From positions 11,730,301-11,794,300 of the forward strand of contig CM039510.1 of assembly GCA_022432975.1 (NCBI GenBank): a stretch of 64,000 nt of DNA, in the 5' to 3' direction. This DNA comes from Begonia masoniana. Lineage: Eukaryota > Streptophyta > Magnoliopsida > Cucurbitales > Begoniaceae. Every line of letters starts with the position of its first letter. The stretch's first letter is position 1. Under the pieces are notes generated by a model that saw only the letters and a list, made by a program, of their open reading frames with translations, was not told where the DNA came from and did no database searches. The translations under genes were made by a program, and so were the position numbers. Below, piece after piece: positions 12,300 through 24,635 of this stretch.

Positions 12300-15269
12300 A
12301 AAACTGCGCTGGTTGGTTTAACCTGCGGGTTCGGGCCAATTTTGACCACCCTTACATCTCATGGTAGAATAACGTGGGTTATCACATTGTGAATAACTTG
12401 AGCTTGTAAATTGAAGTCCTTCGATTTCGGTTTGCTAAACACTAGAATTTGAGAATTTTGATGAATTTTTCTAAAGAGCTTAACTCCTTCGCCTGCAATG
12501 ATAAACTCGCAATCCCGATAAGTATGAAAGTATTGCTCAATGTCCTCATCGTTGTTCCACGAAAAATCAATCAACTGATTTATGTTTATAAGCTGAATGA
12601 GACACTTACAACAATCACTCTAAAACTCACACAAGCCTCGTAGTCCGGTCAAATAAATTGTGAACTCCCAACGATTCAAAACTTGAAAATAAAATAATCT
12701 TTGAGAATATAATCGATCGGTGTCTCATGTATTCCTTATACTTAATTTCACAAAGTTGATATCTAAATTCATGGGAGCGATACCTGGTACTTTGTCGACA
12801 CCTTGAGTTGGAGGCCAGTTAGATGGACCACCTTGTACCAGAGCCGGTTAGTCGGACTACCTTGTGATGGTGCATGTTATGACGAACCTTCTTCGAATGG
12901 TCCACCTTGTGTCGATGTAGCCTTTCGTTTGAACATTGATTTCGAAGCCATTCCGAGCGATTTTTAGGAAATTTCTCGTGATGAGTTTGGTTTGGCACAG
13001 TTTGGGCAATTTTGGGTCGATTTGGAGAGGGATCAGAAGGTCGAACGATTTGTGAGAGCGATTGGACAAATTTTGCACTGTTAGTGTGGCTGATAGTGGC
13101 TGGAACGGGGATTGCCTGAGGGGTGGGTGACAACTAGGGCATAGAAAGAGAGGTGGAAATCACGACATGGGTGCCCGATCTATTTATACTCGTGGAGATC
13201 AGCCCCTGATCTGTGAGATTGGCCCCCGATCTCTACCTTAAATTGAGATCGAGGGGTCCCCACCCTCTGGTGTGGGGGGTCACCACTCCCCGTTGTCAGT
13301 TTAACCTGTTGGTCTGGGCCAATTTTGACCACCCCTACATCTCGTGGTAGAATAACATGGGTTATCACATTGTGAATAACCTGAGCTTGTACATTGAAGT
13401 CCTTCGATTTTGGTTTGCTAAACACTCGATTATGAGAATTTAGATGAATTTTTCTAAGGATCTTAAGTCCTTCGCCTGCTATGATAAAGTCACAATCCCG
13501 ATAAGTATGATAGTATTGCTCAATGTCCTCATCGTTGTTCCATGAAAAACCAATCAACTAATTTACATCCATAAGCCGAATGAGACACTTACAACAATCA
13601 TCCTGAAACTCACATAAGCCTCGTAGTCCAGTCAAATAAATTATGAACTCTCAACGATTCAAAACTTGAAAATCAAATAATCTTTGAGAATATAATCGAT
13701 CGGTTTCTCATGTGCCCATTATACTTAATTTCACAAAGTTAACATCTAAATTCATGGGAGCGATACCTGGTACTTTGTCGATGACCTTGAGTTGGAGGCC
13801 AGTTAGATGGACCACCTTGTACCAGAGCCAGTTAGTCGGACTACCTTGTGATGGTGCATGTTGTGAGAACCTTCTTCGAATGGTCCAACTTGTGTCAATG
13901 TAGCCTTTCGTTTGAACATTAATTTCGAAGCCATTCCGAGCGATTTTTAGCCAATTTCTCGCGACGAGTTTGGTTTGGCACGATTTGGGCAATTTTGGGT
14001 CGATTTGAAGAGGGATCAGAAGGTCGAACAATTTGTGAGAGCGATTGGACAAATTTTGTGTTGTTAGAGTGGCTGATAGTCGCTGGAACGGGGATTGTCG
14101 AGGAGTGGGCGACAATTAGGGCATAGAAAAAGAGGTGGAAATCACGACATGGGTGCCCGATCTATTTATATTCGCAGAGATCAGCCCCCTTATTGCGAGA
14201 TTGGCCCCCCGATCACTACCTTAAATTGAGATCGAGGGGTCCCCACCATCTGGTGTGGGGGGTCACCACTCCCCGTTGTCAGTTTAACGTTGGTTGGGAC
14301 AAATTTGACCCACCAACATATCGTGGTGAATAACATGGGTTATCACATTGTGAATAACTTGAGCTTGTAAATTGAAGTCCTTCGATTTCGGTTTGCTAAA
14401 CACTCGATTATGAGAATTTAGATGAATTTTTCTAAGGATCTTAAGTCCTTCGCCTGCTATGATAAACTCACAATCCCGATAAGTATGATAGTATTGCTCA
14501 ATGTCCTCATCGTTGTTCCATGAAAAACCAATCAACTATTTACGTCCATAAGCCGAATGAGACACTTACAACAATCACTCTAAAACTCACACAAGCCTCG
14601 TAGTCCAGTCAAATAAATTATGAACTCTCAACGATTCAAAACTTGAAAATCAAATAATCTTTGAGAATATAATCGATCGGTGTCTCATGTATTCCTTATA
14701 CTTAATTTCACAAAGTTGATATCTAAATTCATGGGAGCGATACCTGGTACTTTGTCGACGACCTTGAGTTGGAGGCCAGTTAGATGGACCACCTTGTACC
14801 AGAGCCAGTTAGTCGGACTACCTTGTGATGGTGCATGTTGTGAGAACCTTCTTCGAATGGTCCAACTTGTGTCAATGTAGCCTTTCGTTTTTGAACATTA
14901 ATTTCGAAGCCATTCCGAGCGATTTTTAGCCAATTTCTCGCGACGAGTTTGGTTTGGCACGATTTGGGCAATTTTGGGTCGATTTGAAGAGGGATCAGAA
15001 GGTCGAACGGTTTGTGAGAGCGATTGGACAAATTTTGTGTTGTTAGAGTGGCTGATAGCTGATAGTCGCTGGAACGGGGATTGTCGAGGAGTGGGCGACA
15101 ATTAGGGCATAGAAAAAGAGGTGGAAATCACGACATGGGTTGCCAATCTATTGAATTAGCCAGAGATCATCCCCCTTTATTTGCGAGGATTGCCCCTCGG
15201 ATCACACCTTAATTGAGATCGAGGGGTCCCCACCATCTGGTGTGGGGGGTCACCACCCCTCGTTGTCGA
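12300..15269. repeat. Three tandem units of about 980 bp
   Basis: Landmarks (GTTATCACATTGTGAATAAC, GAGATCGAGGGGTCCCCACC, the TTGGAGGCCAGTTAGATGGACC stretch) recur three times with a period near 980 bp, at about 12300, 13303 and 14274. Each unit has a minus-strand TATA-like TATAAATA in the first copies, and fragments of two open frames downstream (one ending KSKDFNLQAQVIHNV, one beginning MSPTP). The frames are shifted or interrupted differently in each copy. I do not recognise the encoded peptides. The third unit ends at the target site of the hAT element. Confidence 0.8.
13180..13557 (-). pseudogene. Unrecognised open frame in the middle 980-bp unit
   Basis: A 125-codon frame (MIGFSWNNDEDIEQYYHTYR...) is present. 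The same core is found, truncated, at 12359-12574 and 14284-14535. The core of about 66 residues is conserved between copies, but the C-terminal parts diverge or stop early. I do not recognise the family. It could be a captured gene exon amplified with the repeat, or chance. No function is proposed. Confidence 0.3.
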
Positions 15270-15440
15270 TAGGGGTGGGCACGGTCCGGGTCGGTCCGGT
15301 TCCAAACCGGGATCAGAACCGGACCAATTCTGTAACAACCAGCACCTTGGTCAGGTATTTTGCCCGCAATTATTATGGTGTGAATTATGTGATAAGAAGA
15401 TTATAAATGAAAGTAGTGTAATTAGTGTGAGCTGGTTCGA

Positions 15441-15448
15441 TATAAATA
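15441..15448 (+). promoter_or_regulatory. TATA box, 5' LTR of element B
   Basis: TATAAATAGA, 110 bp inside the LTR. Solo LTR C inserted 40 bp downstream, so it would sit next to the expected transcription start and probably silenced or altered this promoter. Confidence 0.6.
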
Positions 15449-15621
15449 GAGAGAGCAAAGCATAAAACCTCATTTAAACTCTTCTGTTGTGACGACCCCC
15501 AACCCGATCGGGGCCGAGGAGCCATCACCCCGGGACATTTAACAGAGAACGAGACGTATATTTTTTTTTTTTGAATAAACAAAGCATACCGAACCTTTTA
15601 ACACAGACCAACCCTTAAAAA

Positions 15622-18600
15622 CTTACAGACAGAAATGAACTGTTCACCGGTGGAAGTGAACTATAGGTAGAAATGCACTGTTCACCGGTGGAAGTGAACT
15701 ACAGACAGAAATGAACTGTTCACCGGTGGAAGTGAACTATAGGTAGAAATGCACTGTTCACCGGTGGAAGTGAACTACAGACAGAAATGAACTGTTCACC
15801 GGTGGAAGTGAACTACAGACAGAAATGAACTGTTCACCGGTGGAAGTGAACTATAGGTAGAAATGCACTGTTCACCGGTGGAAGTGAACTATAGGTAGAA
15901 ATGCACTGTTCACCGGTGGAAGTGAACTACAAACAGAAATGAACTGTTCACCGGTGGAAGTGAACTACAGACAGAAATGAACTGTTCACCGGTGGAAGTG
16001 AACTACAGACAGAAATGAACTGTTCACCGGTGGAAGTGAACTATAGGTAGAAATGCACTGTTCACCGGTGGAAGTGAACTACAGACAGAAATGAACTGTT
16101 CACCGGTGGAAGTGAACTACAGACAGAAATGAACTGTTCACCGGTGGAAGTGAACTACAGACAGAAATGAACTGTTCACCGGTGGAAGTGAACTACAGAC
16201 AGAAATGAACTGTTCACCGGTGGAAGTGAACTACAGACAGAAATGAACTGTTCACCGGTGGAAGTGAACTATAGGTAGAAATGCACTGTTCACCGGTGGA
16301 AGTGAACTACAGACAGAAATGAACTGTTCACCGGTGGAAGTGAACTACAGACAGAAATGAACTGTTCACCGGTGGAAGTGAACTATAGGTAGAAATGCAC
16401 TGTTCACCGGTGGAAGTGAACTACAGACAGAAATGAACTGTTCACCGGTGGAAGTGAACTACAGACAGAAATGAACTGTTCACCGGTGGAAGTGAACTAC
16501 AGACAGAAATGAACTGTTCACCGGTGGAAGTGAACTACAGACAGAAATGAACTGTTCACCGGTGGAAGTGAACTACAGACAGAAATGAACTGTTCACCGG
16601 TGGAAGTGAACTACAGACAGAAATGAACTGTTCACCGGTGGAAGTGAACTACAGACAGAAATGAACTGTTCACCGGTGGAAGTGAACTATAGGTAGAAAT
16701 GCACTGTTCACCGGTGGAAGTGAACTATAGGTAGAAATGCACTGTTCACCGGTGGAAGTGAACTACAGACAGAAATGAACTGTTCACCGGTGGAAGTGAA
16801 CTATAGGTAGAAATGCACTGTTCACCGGTGGAAGTGAACTACAGACAGAAATGAACTGTTCACCGGTGGAAGTGAACTACAGACAGAAATGAACTGTTCA
16901 CCGGTGGAAGTGAACTATAGGTAGAAATGCACTGTTCACCGGTGGAAGTGAACTACAGACAGAAATGAACTGTTCACCGGTGGAAGTGAACTACAGACAG
17001 AAATGAACTGTTCACCGGTGGAAGTGAACTACAGACAGAAATGAACTGTTCACCGGTGGAAGTGAACTATAGGTAGAAATGCACTGTTCACCGGTGGAAG
17101 TGAACTACAGACAGAAATGAACTGTTCACCGGTGGAAGTGAACTACAGACAGAAATGAACTGTTCACCGGTGGAAGTGAACTACAGACAGAAATGAACTG
17201 TTCACCGGTGGAAGTGAACTACAGACAGAAATGAACTGTTCACCGGTGGAAGTGAACTACAGACAGAAATGAACTGTTCACCGGTGGAAGTGAACTATAG
17301 GTAGAAATGCACTGTTCACCGGTGGAAGTGAACTACAGACAGAAATGAACTGTTCACCGGTGGAAGTGAACTACAGACAGAAATGAACTGTTCACCGGTG
17401 GAAGTGAACTATAGGTAGAAATGCACTGTTCACCGGTGGAAGTGAACTACAGACAGAAATGAACTGTTCACCGGTGGAAGTGAACTATAGGTAGAAATGC
17501 ACTGTTCACCGGTGGAAGTGAACTATAGGTAGAAATGCACTGTTCACCGGTGGAAGTGAACTACAGACAGAAATGAACTGTTCACTGGTGGAAGTGAACT
17601 TTAGTCAGAAATGAACTGTTCACCGGTGGAAGTGAACTACTGACAGAAATGAACTGTTCACCAGTGGAAGTGAACTACAGACAGAAATGAACTGTTCACC
17701 GGTGGAAGTGAACTACAAACAGAAATGAACTGTTCACCGGTGGAAGTGAACTATAGGTAGAAATGCACTGTTCACCGGTGGAAGTGAACTATAGGTAGAA
17801 ATGCACTGTTCACCGGTGGAAGTGAACTACAAACAGAAATGAACTGTTCACCGGTGGAAGTGAACTATAGGTAGAAATGCACTGTTCTATGTCACCGGTG
17901 GAAGTGAACTACAGACAGAAATGAACTGTTCACCGGTGGAAGTGAACTACAGACAGAAATGAATGTTCACCGGTGGAAGTGAACTACAGACAGAAATGAA
18001 CTGTTCACCGGTGGAAGTGAACTACAGACAGAAATGAACTGTTCACCGGTGGAAGTGAACTACAAACAGAAATGAATGTTCACCGGTGGAAGTGAACTAC
18101 AGACAGAAATGAACTGTTCACCGGTGGAAGTGAACTATAGGTAGAAATGCACTGTTCACCGGTGGAAGTGAACTACAGACAGAAATGAACTGTTCACCGG
18201 TGGAAGTGAACTATAGGTAGAAATGCACTGTTCACCGGTGGAAGTGAACTACAGACAGAAATGAACTGTTCACCGGTGGAAGTGAACTACAGACAGAAAT
18301 GAACTGTTCACCGGTGGAAGTGAACTATAGGTAGAAATGCACTGTTCACCGGTGGAAGTGAACTACAAACAGAAATGAACTGTTCACCGGTGGAAGTGAA
18401 CTACAGACAGAAATGAACTGTTCACCGGTGGAAGTGAACTACAAACAGAAATGAACTGTTCACCGGTGGAAGTGAACTACAGACAGAAATGAACTGTTCA
18501 CCGGTGGAAGTGAACTACAAACAGAAATGAACTGTTCACCGGTGGAAGTGAACTATAGGTAGAAATGCACTGTTCACCGGTGGAAGTGAACTACAGACAG

Positions 18601-19434
18601 AAATGAACTGTTCACCGGTGGAAGTGAACTACAAACAGAAATGAACTGTTCACCGGTGGAAGTGAACTACAAACAGAAATGAACTGTTCACCGGTGGAAG
18701 TGAACTACAGACAGAAATGAACTGTTCACCGGTGGAAGTGAACTATAGGTAGAAATGCACTGTTCACCGGTGGAAGTGAACTATAGGTAGAAATGCACTG
18801 TTCACCGGTGGAAGTGAACTACAGACAGAAATGAACTGTTCACCGGTGGAAGTGAACTACAGACAGAAATGAACTGTTCACCGGTGGAAGTGAACTATAG
18901 GTAGAAATGCACTGTTCACCGGTGGAAGTGAACTATAGGTAGAAATGCACTGTTCACCGGTGGAAGTGAACTATAGGTAGAAATGCACTGTTCACCGGTG
19001 GAAGTGAACTATAGGTAGAAATGCACTGTTCACCGGTGGAAGTGAACTATAGGTAGAAATGCACTGTTCACCGGTGGAAGTGAACTACAGACAGAAATGA
19101 ACTGTTCACCGGTGGAAGTGAACTATAGGTAGAAATGCACTGTTCACCGGTGGAAGTGAACTACAGACAGAAATGAACTGTTCACCGGTGGAAGTGAACT
19201 ATAGGTAGAAATGCACTGTTCACCGGTGGAAGTGAACTATAGGTAGAAATGCACTGTTCACCGGTGGAAGTGAACTATAGGTAGAAATGCACTGTTCACC
19301 GGTGGAAGTGAACTATAGGTAGAAATGCACTGTTCACCGGTGGAAGTGAACTATAGGTAGAAATGCACTGTTCACCGGTGGAAGTGAACTACAGACAGAA
19401 ATGAACTGTTCACCGGTGGAAGTGAACTACAGAC
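15622..19434. repeat. 38-bp tandem array in LTR C, about 100 copies of two monomer types
   Basis: The unit contains ACTGTTCACCGGTGGAAGTG. Two monomer variants differ at the same positions: CTACAGACAGAAATGA and CTATAGGTAGAAATGC. They are interspersed in an irregular order over 3.8 kb, with very few other changes (for example CTACAAACAG, or 1-nt losses near 17960 and 18070). GTTCAC...GTGAAC forms an inverted repeat around CCGGTGGAA in every unit. Confidence 0.97.
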
Positions 19435-19943
19435 AGAAGTGCACTATCAGACACTAGTAATTCAGAGCAGAACACCAGTCCCGTAGGGAAACAGGCGTAA
19501 CAGAAGTGCACTATCAGACACTAGTAATTCAGAGCAGAACACCAGTCCCGTAGGGAAACAGGCGTAACAGAAGTGCACTATCAGACACTAGTAATTCAGA
19601 GCAGAACACCAGTCCCGTAGGGAAACAGGCGTAACAGAAGTGCACTATCAGACACTAGTAATTCAGAGCAGAACACCAGTCCCGTAGGGAAACAGGCGTA
19701 ACAGAAGTGCACTATCAGACACTAGTAATTCAGAGCAGAACACCAGTCCCGTAGGGAAACAGGCGTAACAGAAGTGCACTATCAGACACTAGTAATTCAG
19801 AGCAGAACACCAGTCCCGTAGGGAAACAGGCGTAACAGAAGTGCACTATCAGACACTAGTAATTCAGAGCAGAACACCAGTCCCGTAGGGAAACAGGCGT
19901 AACAGAAGTGCACTATCAGACACTAGTAATTCAGAGCAGAACA
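19435..19943. repeat. 67-bp tandem array in LTR C, 7.6 copies
   Basis: Units start AGAAGTGCACTATCAGACAC at 19435, 19502, 19569, 19636, 19703, 19770, 19837 and 19904. They appear identical. The last is cut after CAGAGCAGAACA. Confidence 0.97.
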
Positions 19944-20233
19944 ATCAAGTCCCCGTCCTACACTTAACCACCGAACGACATTAAAGGTTTTACTTGTTAA
20001 CTTCAAACAGTTGCACAGAAAGTTTGCATGTCTTCAGGGAAAAATGTTGTAGGCATGAGCATTTATAGTGCTTGAACTTAAAACAGCAGACAACAGGAAT
20101 AAAACAGCAGAACATAAGGAAAAAACAGATAACTCAGAACGTAACTCTAACTTTTCTACCCAAAACAACCCGACAGAAATGAAACCTATACCTCCGGGAT
20201 GTAGGCCTTATGGCCAACTACATATGAACTTAC

Positions 20234-20269
20234 CTACTGTCCGTGAGTTGCAAGCTTTGTTCGTGTTAC
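20234..20269 (-). other. Candidate 36-nt leader mini-exon, LTR C
   Basis: On the minus strand the interval is bounded by GCAGAG|GTAAC and CAGTAG|GTAAGTT, followed by the conserved GGCCTACATC block. It is the shortest of the set and less conserved. Confidence 0.3.
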
Positions 20270-21205
20270 CTCTGCGATCCACGGATCTTTTGAGGAGAAA
20301 AATGGAGAAAACAGGGAAAAAGGTTAAGGTTAAAATCGCCATTGGTCTCCTGGAAGAGAGAAACAGAGAGGAGAGGAAGAATATGAAGGTTTTCGTAGAG
20401 GAGAAGAAAAGAGGTAGGTTTTCTGAGCAAGTTTGGACATTTGGCATCCAACCATTGGCTCCCTCCCACCAACCTTAATTTCTTCCCAAACTGCCACCTC
20501 CATGCATCTCTAACTAATGGTTTTGTTTAATTACACATTAGTTTGGTTTTTATGTCATTATTCAATTCAACATGAACTCCGTCGATTTGATTTCTAATCG
20601 ATTTGTTATTTGGTTCGTCAGTTCGGTTTCCTCGACATCCTTTTTCTCCACAAAACGTCCCACAATTTCAATAAAATATTTATAACATTAATTGCAATTT
20701 AATCCCATTCCATAACTCAAGGGATAATTTATACAGCAAAAAATGTCGGGTGTTACACCTGTAGCCGACTTTCCTCTTCTGGCGATTTCCTCCTTCGGCA
20801 ACCGATTCCTCCCTTCTCTTTCTTCGACGATTCAAGCTCAGGTAAGGTTTAGGTGATTCATTCATTAAGTTTTTGAATAAGGGTGATTACTGGTTGGTGT
20901 TTAAAGACTTAGAATCGGACAATGCTTGAATAATGACAGTATTTCGAGTCTTCTGTATTGGCATTAGTATAGAATCCTAGACGTTGTTGACGTTTTAGTT
21001 GAGAATCTAAAATCTATATGAATCTGGCAGTTTAAACGACGATGCCGTTAATATTCTGAAAGTTAAGCTCTGCACACTAAGTGCTCAGCGAAATGCCTTA
21101 GAGGTTCAAGCTAGAATCTATGATGATTTCTTTAGCTAAGATTTTAGCTGCTCTGAGTTTAGATTATTCAAGACATATTTAACATTGAAGTATGAAATGT
21201 CCTAG

Positions 21206-21251
21206 GTGGTGAAGGATTCGAGTGAAGGCATAACATAGCAAAGGAATCCAG
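21206..21251 (+). other. Candidate 46-nt leader mini-exon, 5' LTR of B
   Basis: Bounded by GTCCTAG|GTGGTGAAG and GGAATCCAG|GTAAGTG. The copy in the 3' LTR is at 27973-28018, also 46 nt. The last 14 bases match element A closely (GCWAAGGAATCCAG). Confidence 0.4.
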
Positions 21252-22739
21252 GTAAGTGAGTGCGTTAAGATTTTCTGGCCATTAGGGCTCTACATCACAA
21301 GGGTACTAGGTTAAGCTTGTTATTGACAATGTCTGGATGTTTGTTGTTTGTACTATGGTATATGCTGGATATCTGAGTTTTCTCTGGTGTGATGTTCTGT
21401 TTTGTATGTACATTTCATGCATTATGATTTACCTTCCAAAAATGTAAAACGTTTTATGAACATGCCCCTTTCATGAATGATATATGACAATGAAATGTAT
21501 ACAACTATATTAAGTGAGGGTTGGGGCGGTTTTGCCATGTCATCGTCCAGGGATGGACCAAGATTTCTGCCCGAGAGGGGGCCATGTACACGCACTCTAC
21601 CTACCCCCCTTCGGCACTAATCCCTCTTTAATGCACGATATATGAACAATGAACAAGAATATGATTTTATTGAGTATACATTCATGAGTAATTATGCATA
21701 CGTTGCACTTCTTACTAAGCATTAGGCTTATAGTTTGAACTTTATGATGTAGGTGACGAATTGAAAGGTGAGGATTTCATTCCAAGCGATAACATCTAAG
21801 ACGGGTTGCTGGATAGTGCTCATGGTGTGGATTTTGTACTGTGGTGCTCCTGGTCTGTTATGGTATAACATAATGACATAGAAGAAATAGTAGAAGAGAA
21901 TTTTTATATGATGATAAGTAATTGACTTGTTCAATATTTATAAGTTTTAAAGGGGATTATAAGATTAAATGTTTTCATCTGTTCTTGAACCTTTCGCCAT
22001 GCGTATTCTATCCAAGTCTATAAACCTACGTACATGAGCATTCTGGAAATGAGGTTTGAAGTCTATAGAAGATAAGAATTAAGTAGATTTGAGCGGTGGA
22101 TGTGTTTTGTAGATGTATTCGGTAGATGAGCGGTGGATGTGTAATGGTGGATGTTGATCGGTTACTGTTGAGCGGTGGATGTGTTTTGTAGATGTATTAG
22201 GTAGATGAGCGGTGGATGTGTAATGGTGGATGTTGATCGGTTACTGTTGAGCGGTGGATGTGTTTTGTAGATGTATTCGGTAGATGAGCGGTGGATGTGT
22301 AATGGTGGATGTTAAACAGTTACTATTGAGTAGTGGATGTGTTTTGTAGATGTATTCGTTAGATGAGCGGTGGATGTGTAATGGTGGATGTTGATCGGTT
22401 ACTGTTTAGTGGTGGATGTGTTTTGGAGATGTGTTCGGTAGATGAGCGGTGGATGTGTAGTGATGGATGTTGAGTGTTACTGTGGACTGGTAGATGTTGA
22501 GTGTAGGTGGTTATTCGGCTGACTAACCGGTAGATGTTGGACCGGGTAGATGTTGGATGTACGTGTCACCGGCTGATCGTAATCGGTACGGCTTCAATTA
22601 TTTTAATTGATACTCAAATATTGTTTTTATCATATAGTTTCATAACGATTTCAACCATCATAGATTTTGATTAAAGTCTTCAAAAAAAAAAGAATTTTCA
22701 CGGGAATTCAAGAATTATGTTTAAGGGTCGTTACAATTA

Positions 22740-22751
22740 TAGTATCAAAGC
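22740..22751 (+). other. Degenerate primer binding site of element B
   Basis: TAGTATCAAAGC, four bases after the 5' LTR, corresponds to TGGTATCAGAGC with two G-to-A changes. Confidence 0.85.
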
Positions 22752-22825
22752 AAAACCGGGTTCTAAAATCGATTCTGCAGACTGCTTGCTAGCACAAATT
22801 TTTGCATGAGTACCCTACAACAACT

Positions 22826-22888
22826 GTAAGTGTTTACGATTTTAGTAACGTCATTTAAAGTTAAGATGTATTTATGATAATATGAAAG
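22826..22888 (+). other. Candidate 63-nt leader intron before gag (element B)
   Basis: Donor CAACT|GTAAGTG and acceptor TGAAAG|G lie 10 nt before the gag ATG at 22899. The position and length match elements A (62 nt) and E (60 nt). Confidence 0.38.
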
Positions 22889-22898
22889 GATTTCCAAG

Positions 22899-24635
22899 AT
22901 GGTGAGAGGTCAACAAAGGGAAACCAATGAAGAAAGTAACACGATTGCGCAGCTAAAGGAATTGGTTGTCCGCCAATCCCGCCAGATTGAACAACTAGTG
23001 GCTACTAGAGAGGAACAGGGCAACTCTAGCTCAAGCGCAACTCATGACCATGGAAGCGAGCTTTTTCACCGACTTCGACCTCCAGTATTTAATGGTGAAG
23101 TTTCGGATCCTATCTACGCTGAGGAATGGATTCGAACAATGGAGGACATGTTTATGTATGCCAAGGTCGAAGAGGGGGACAACATCACATGCGCTGTTTT
23201 TCATCTTGCACTGGGTACAAGACATTGGTGGGACCCAATTCGAAGCACTACTAGTGTGGAAACTAAGACTTGGGCATGGTTGAAGACGACTTTTTTTGAC
23301 AAGTATTTCAACCGAGCGGTTTGGGCCAGCAAAAAGATGGAGTTTATGCAGCTGCGCCAAACCGGTTCTGTGGCAGATTATATTTGTAAGTTTGAGGCCT
23401 TGTCCCGATTTGCACCACGTCTGGTGGACGACGAGGAGGACAAGATTCACCAATTTGTCCAAGGACTGAAGCCAAATCTCTTCAGAGGAGTGAAAACCGC
23501 GGGAATTCATAACGTACCATATTCTGAGGTGGCAACTAAGGCCTTGGAATTGGAGGATGTAGAGGTGACAGTACAGGACAATGGGAGCCGCCAAGGAAGT
23601 TTGATAAGAGTGGGCAGCCACAGCAGGACACGAGGGGATGGCAGCAACAGCCAAGGGGTGTCAAAAGGTCGTTTAATCCAAATGAAGGCCAAGGAAAAGG
23701 GAAGCGACCTCAGGGGGGCTCCACAGGCTCCTCAAGCACCTCTGTGTTCCACCTGCCAGAAGAACCATTATGGAGAATGCAAGCTGTACACGGGTCAATG
23801 TTACAGATGTGATAAGGCCGGCCACGTGGTCAGAGATTATTCCATGCCGTTAAATGCAAATCGGGTGAGAGTGGCACCTAGGGTTTTTGCCTTGATGGAG
23901 GATAAAGATGCAGTTCAGCACACGGTTATAACAGGTACCATTTTAATATGCAATGAACCCGCATATACACTTATAGACACGGGAGCCACTCATTCTTTTG
24001 TAGCAACACTGTTTGTATGTAAACACAATCTAGGATCTTTGCCAGCTGATAAGTCATATAGTGTCATGTTGCCATCGGGTGAGTCTTTACAATTAGAACG
24101 GGTAGTGAAGGGGAATATTGTGTCTGTAGGAGATAAGAAGTTATATGTAGAACTAATCGTAATTGACATGAAAGGATATGAGGTTATTTTGGGAATGGAT
24201 TGGTTATTCAGGCATTATGCCACGATAAGCTGTAGATCTAGATTAGTTAAATTCCGACCCCCGAATGGAGATCAGTATTCCTTCCAAGCCATTTCAAAAT
24301 TAAGCAAAATGCCAATTATATCTTCATTGGAGGCTCAGCAGTTACTGAAACTCGGATGCACGGGTTATCTAGCTAGTATAATTAATATACGGGATAAGGA
24401 TAAGCTGAAACTCCAAGATGTTCCCTTAATTCGAGATTTTCCTGAGGTGTTCTTGGACGACTTGCCGGGGGTACCACCTGATAGAGAGATAGAATTTGTG
24501 ATTGATACTTACTTTGGAGCCTCACCGATCTTTAAGAATCCCTACCGTATGGCACCGGTTGAATTGAAGGAACTGAAGACTCAATTGCAAGAGTTGGTAG
24601 ACAAGGGATTTATACGCCCCAGCAGTTTTCCTTAG
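22899..24635 (+). pseudogene. gag-pol: Gag-protease-RT start, element B (interrupted)
   Basis: A 578-codon frame from ATG 22899. Gag contains [22 protein letters not shown] and LRQTGSV. The zinc knuckle reads CYRCDKAGHVVRDY: its last Cys has become Tyr (a G-to-A change), so zinc binding is probably lost. Gag runs directly into the protease ([10 protein letters not shown]) without a frame change, unlike element A. The frame stops with TAG 24633-24635, where A has Trp (TGG) in SSSPWGAP of the RT fingers. Confidence 0.9.

Larger units (their letters stand above)
15488..20757 (-). mobile_element. Solo LTR C, inserted in the 5' LTR of element B
   Basis: In plus view it begins TGTGACGACCCCC and ends GTCGGGTGTTACA. 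It is flanked by tctgt (15483-15487) and cctgt (20758-20762). The 3' LTR of B reads CCTGT uninterrupted at the same place, confirming the insertion. Length is 5270 bp, of which about 4.3 kb is two tandem arrays. A TATA-like TATAAATA lies at 20677-20684 (minus). No internal coding region is present. Confidence 0.93.
15331..22735 (+). repeat. Element B, 5' LTR with inserted solo LTR C
   Basis: Starts TGTAACAACCAGC and ends GGGTCGTTACA. A TATA box is at 15441-15448. Donor-like CTCAG|GTAAGG is at 20842, a candidate 46-nt mini-exon at 21206-21251, and a CTTACTAAGC branch-like site plus GATGTAG|GTGACGAA acceptor at 21711-21753. A composite repeat of about 79 bp built from CGGTGGATGTG units lies at about 22095-22450. 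Confidence 0.93.

Noticed and set aside
20068..20478. 136-codon plus-strand frame
   Set aside because: Lies antisense within solo LTR C, overlapping its leader landmarks; low complexity and no homology recognised.
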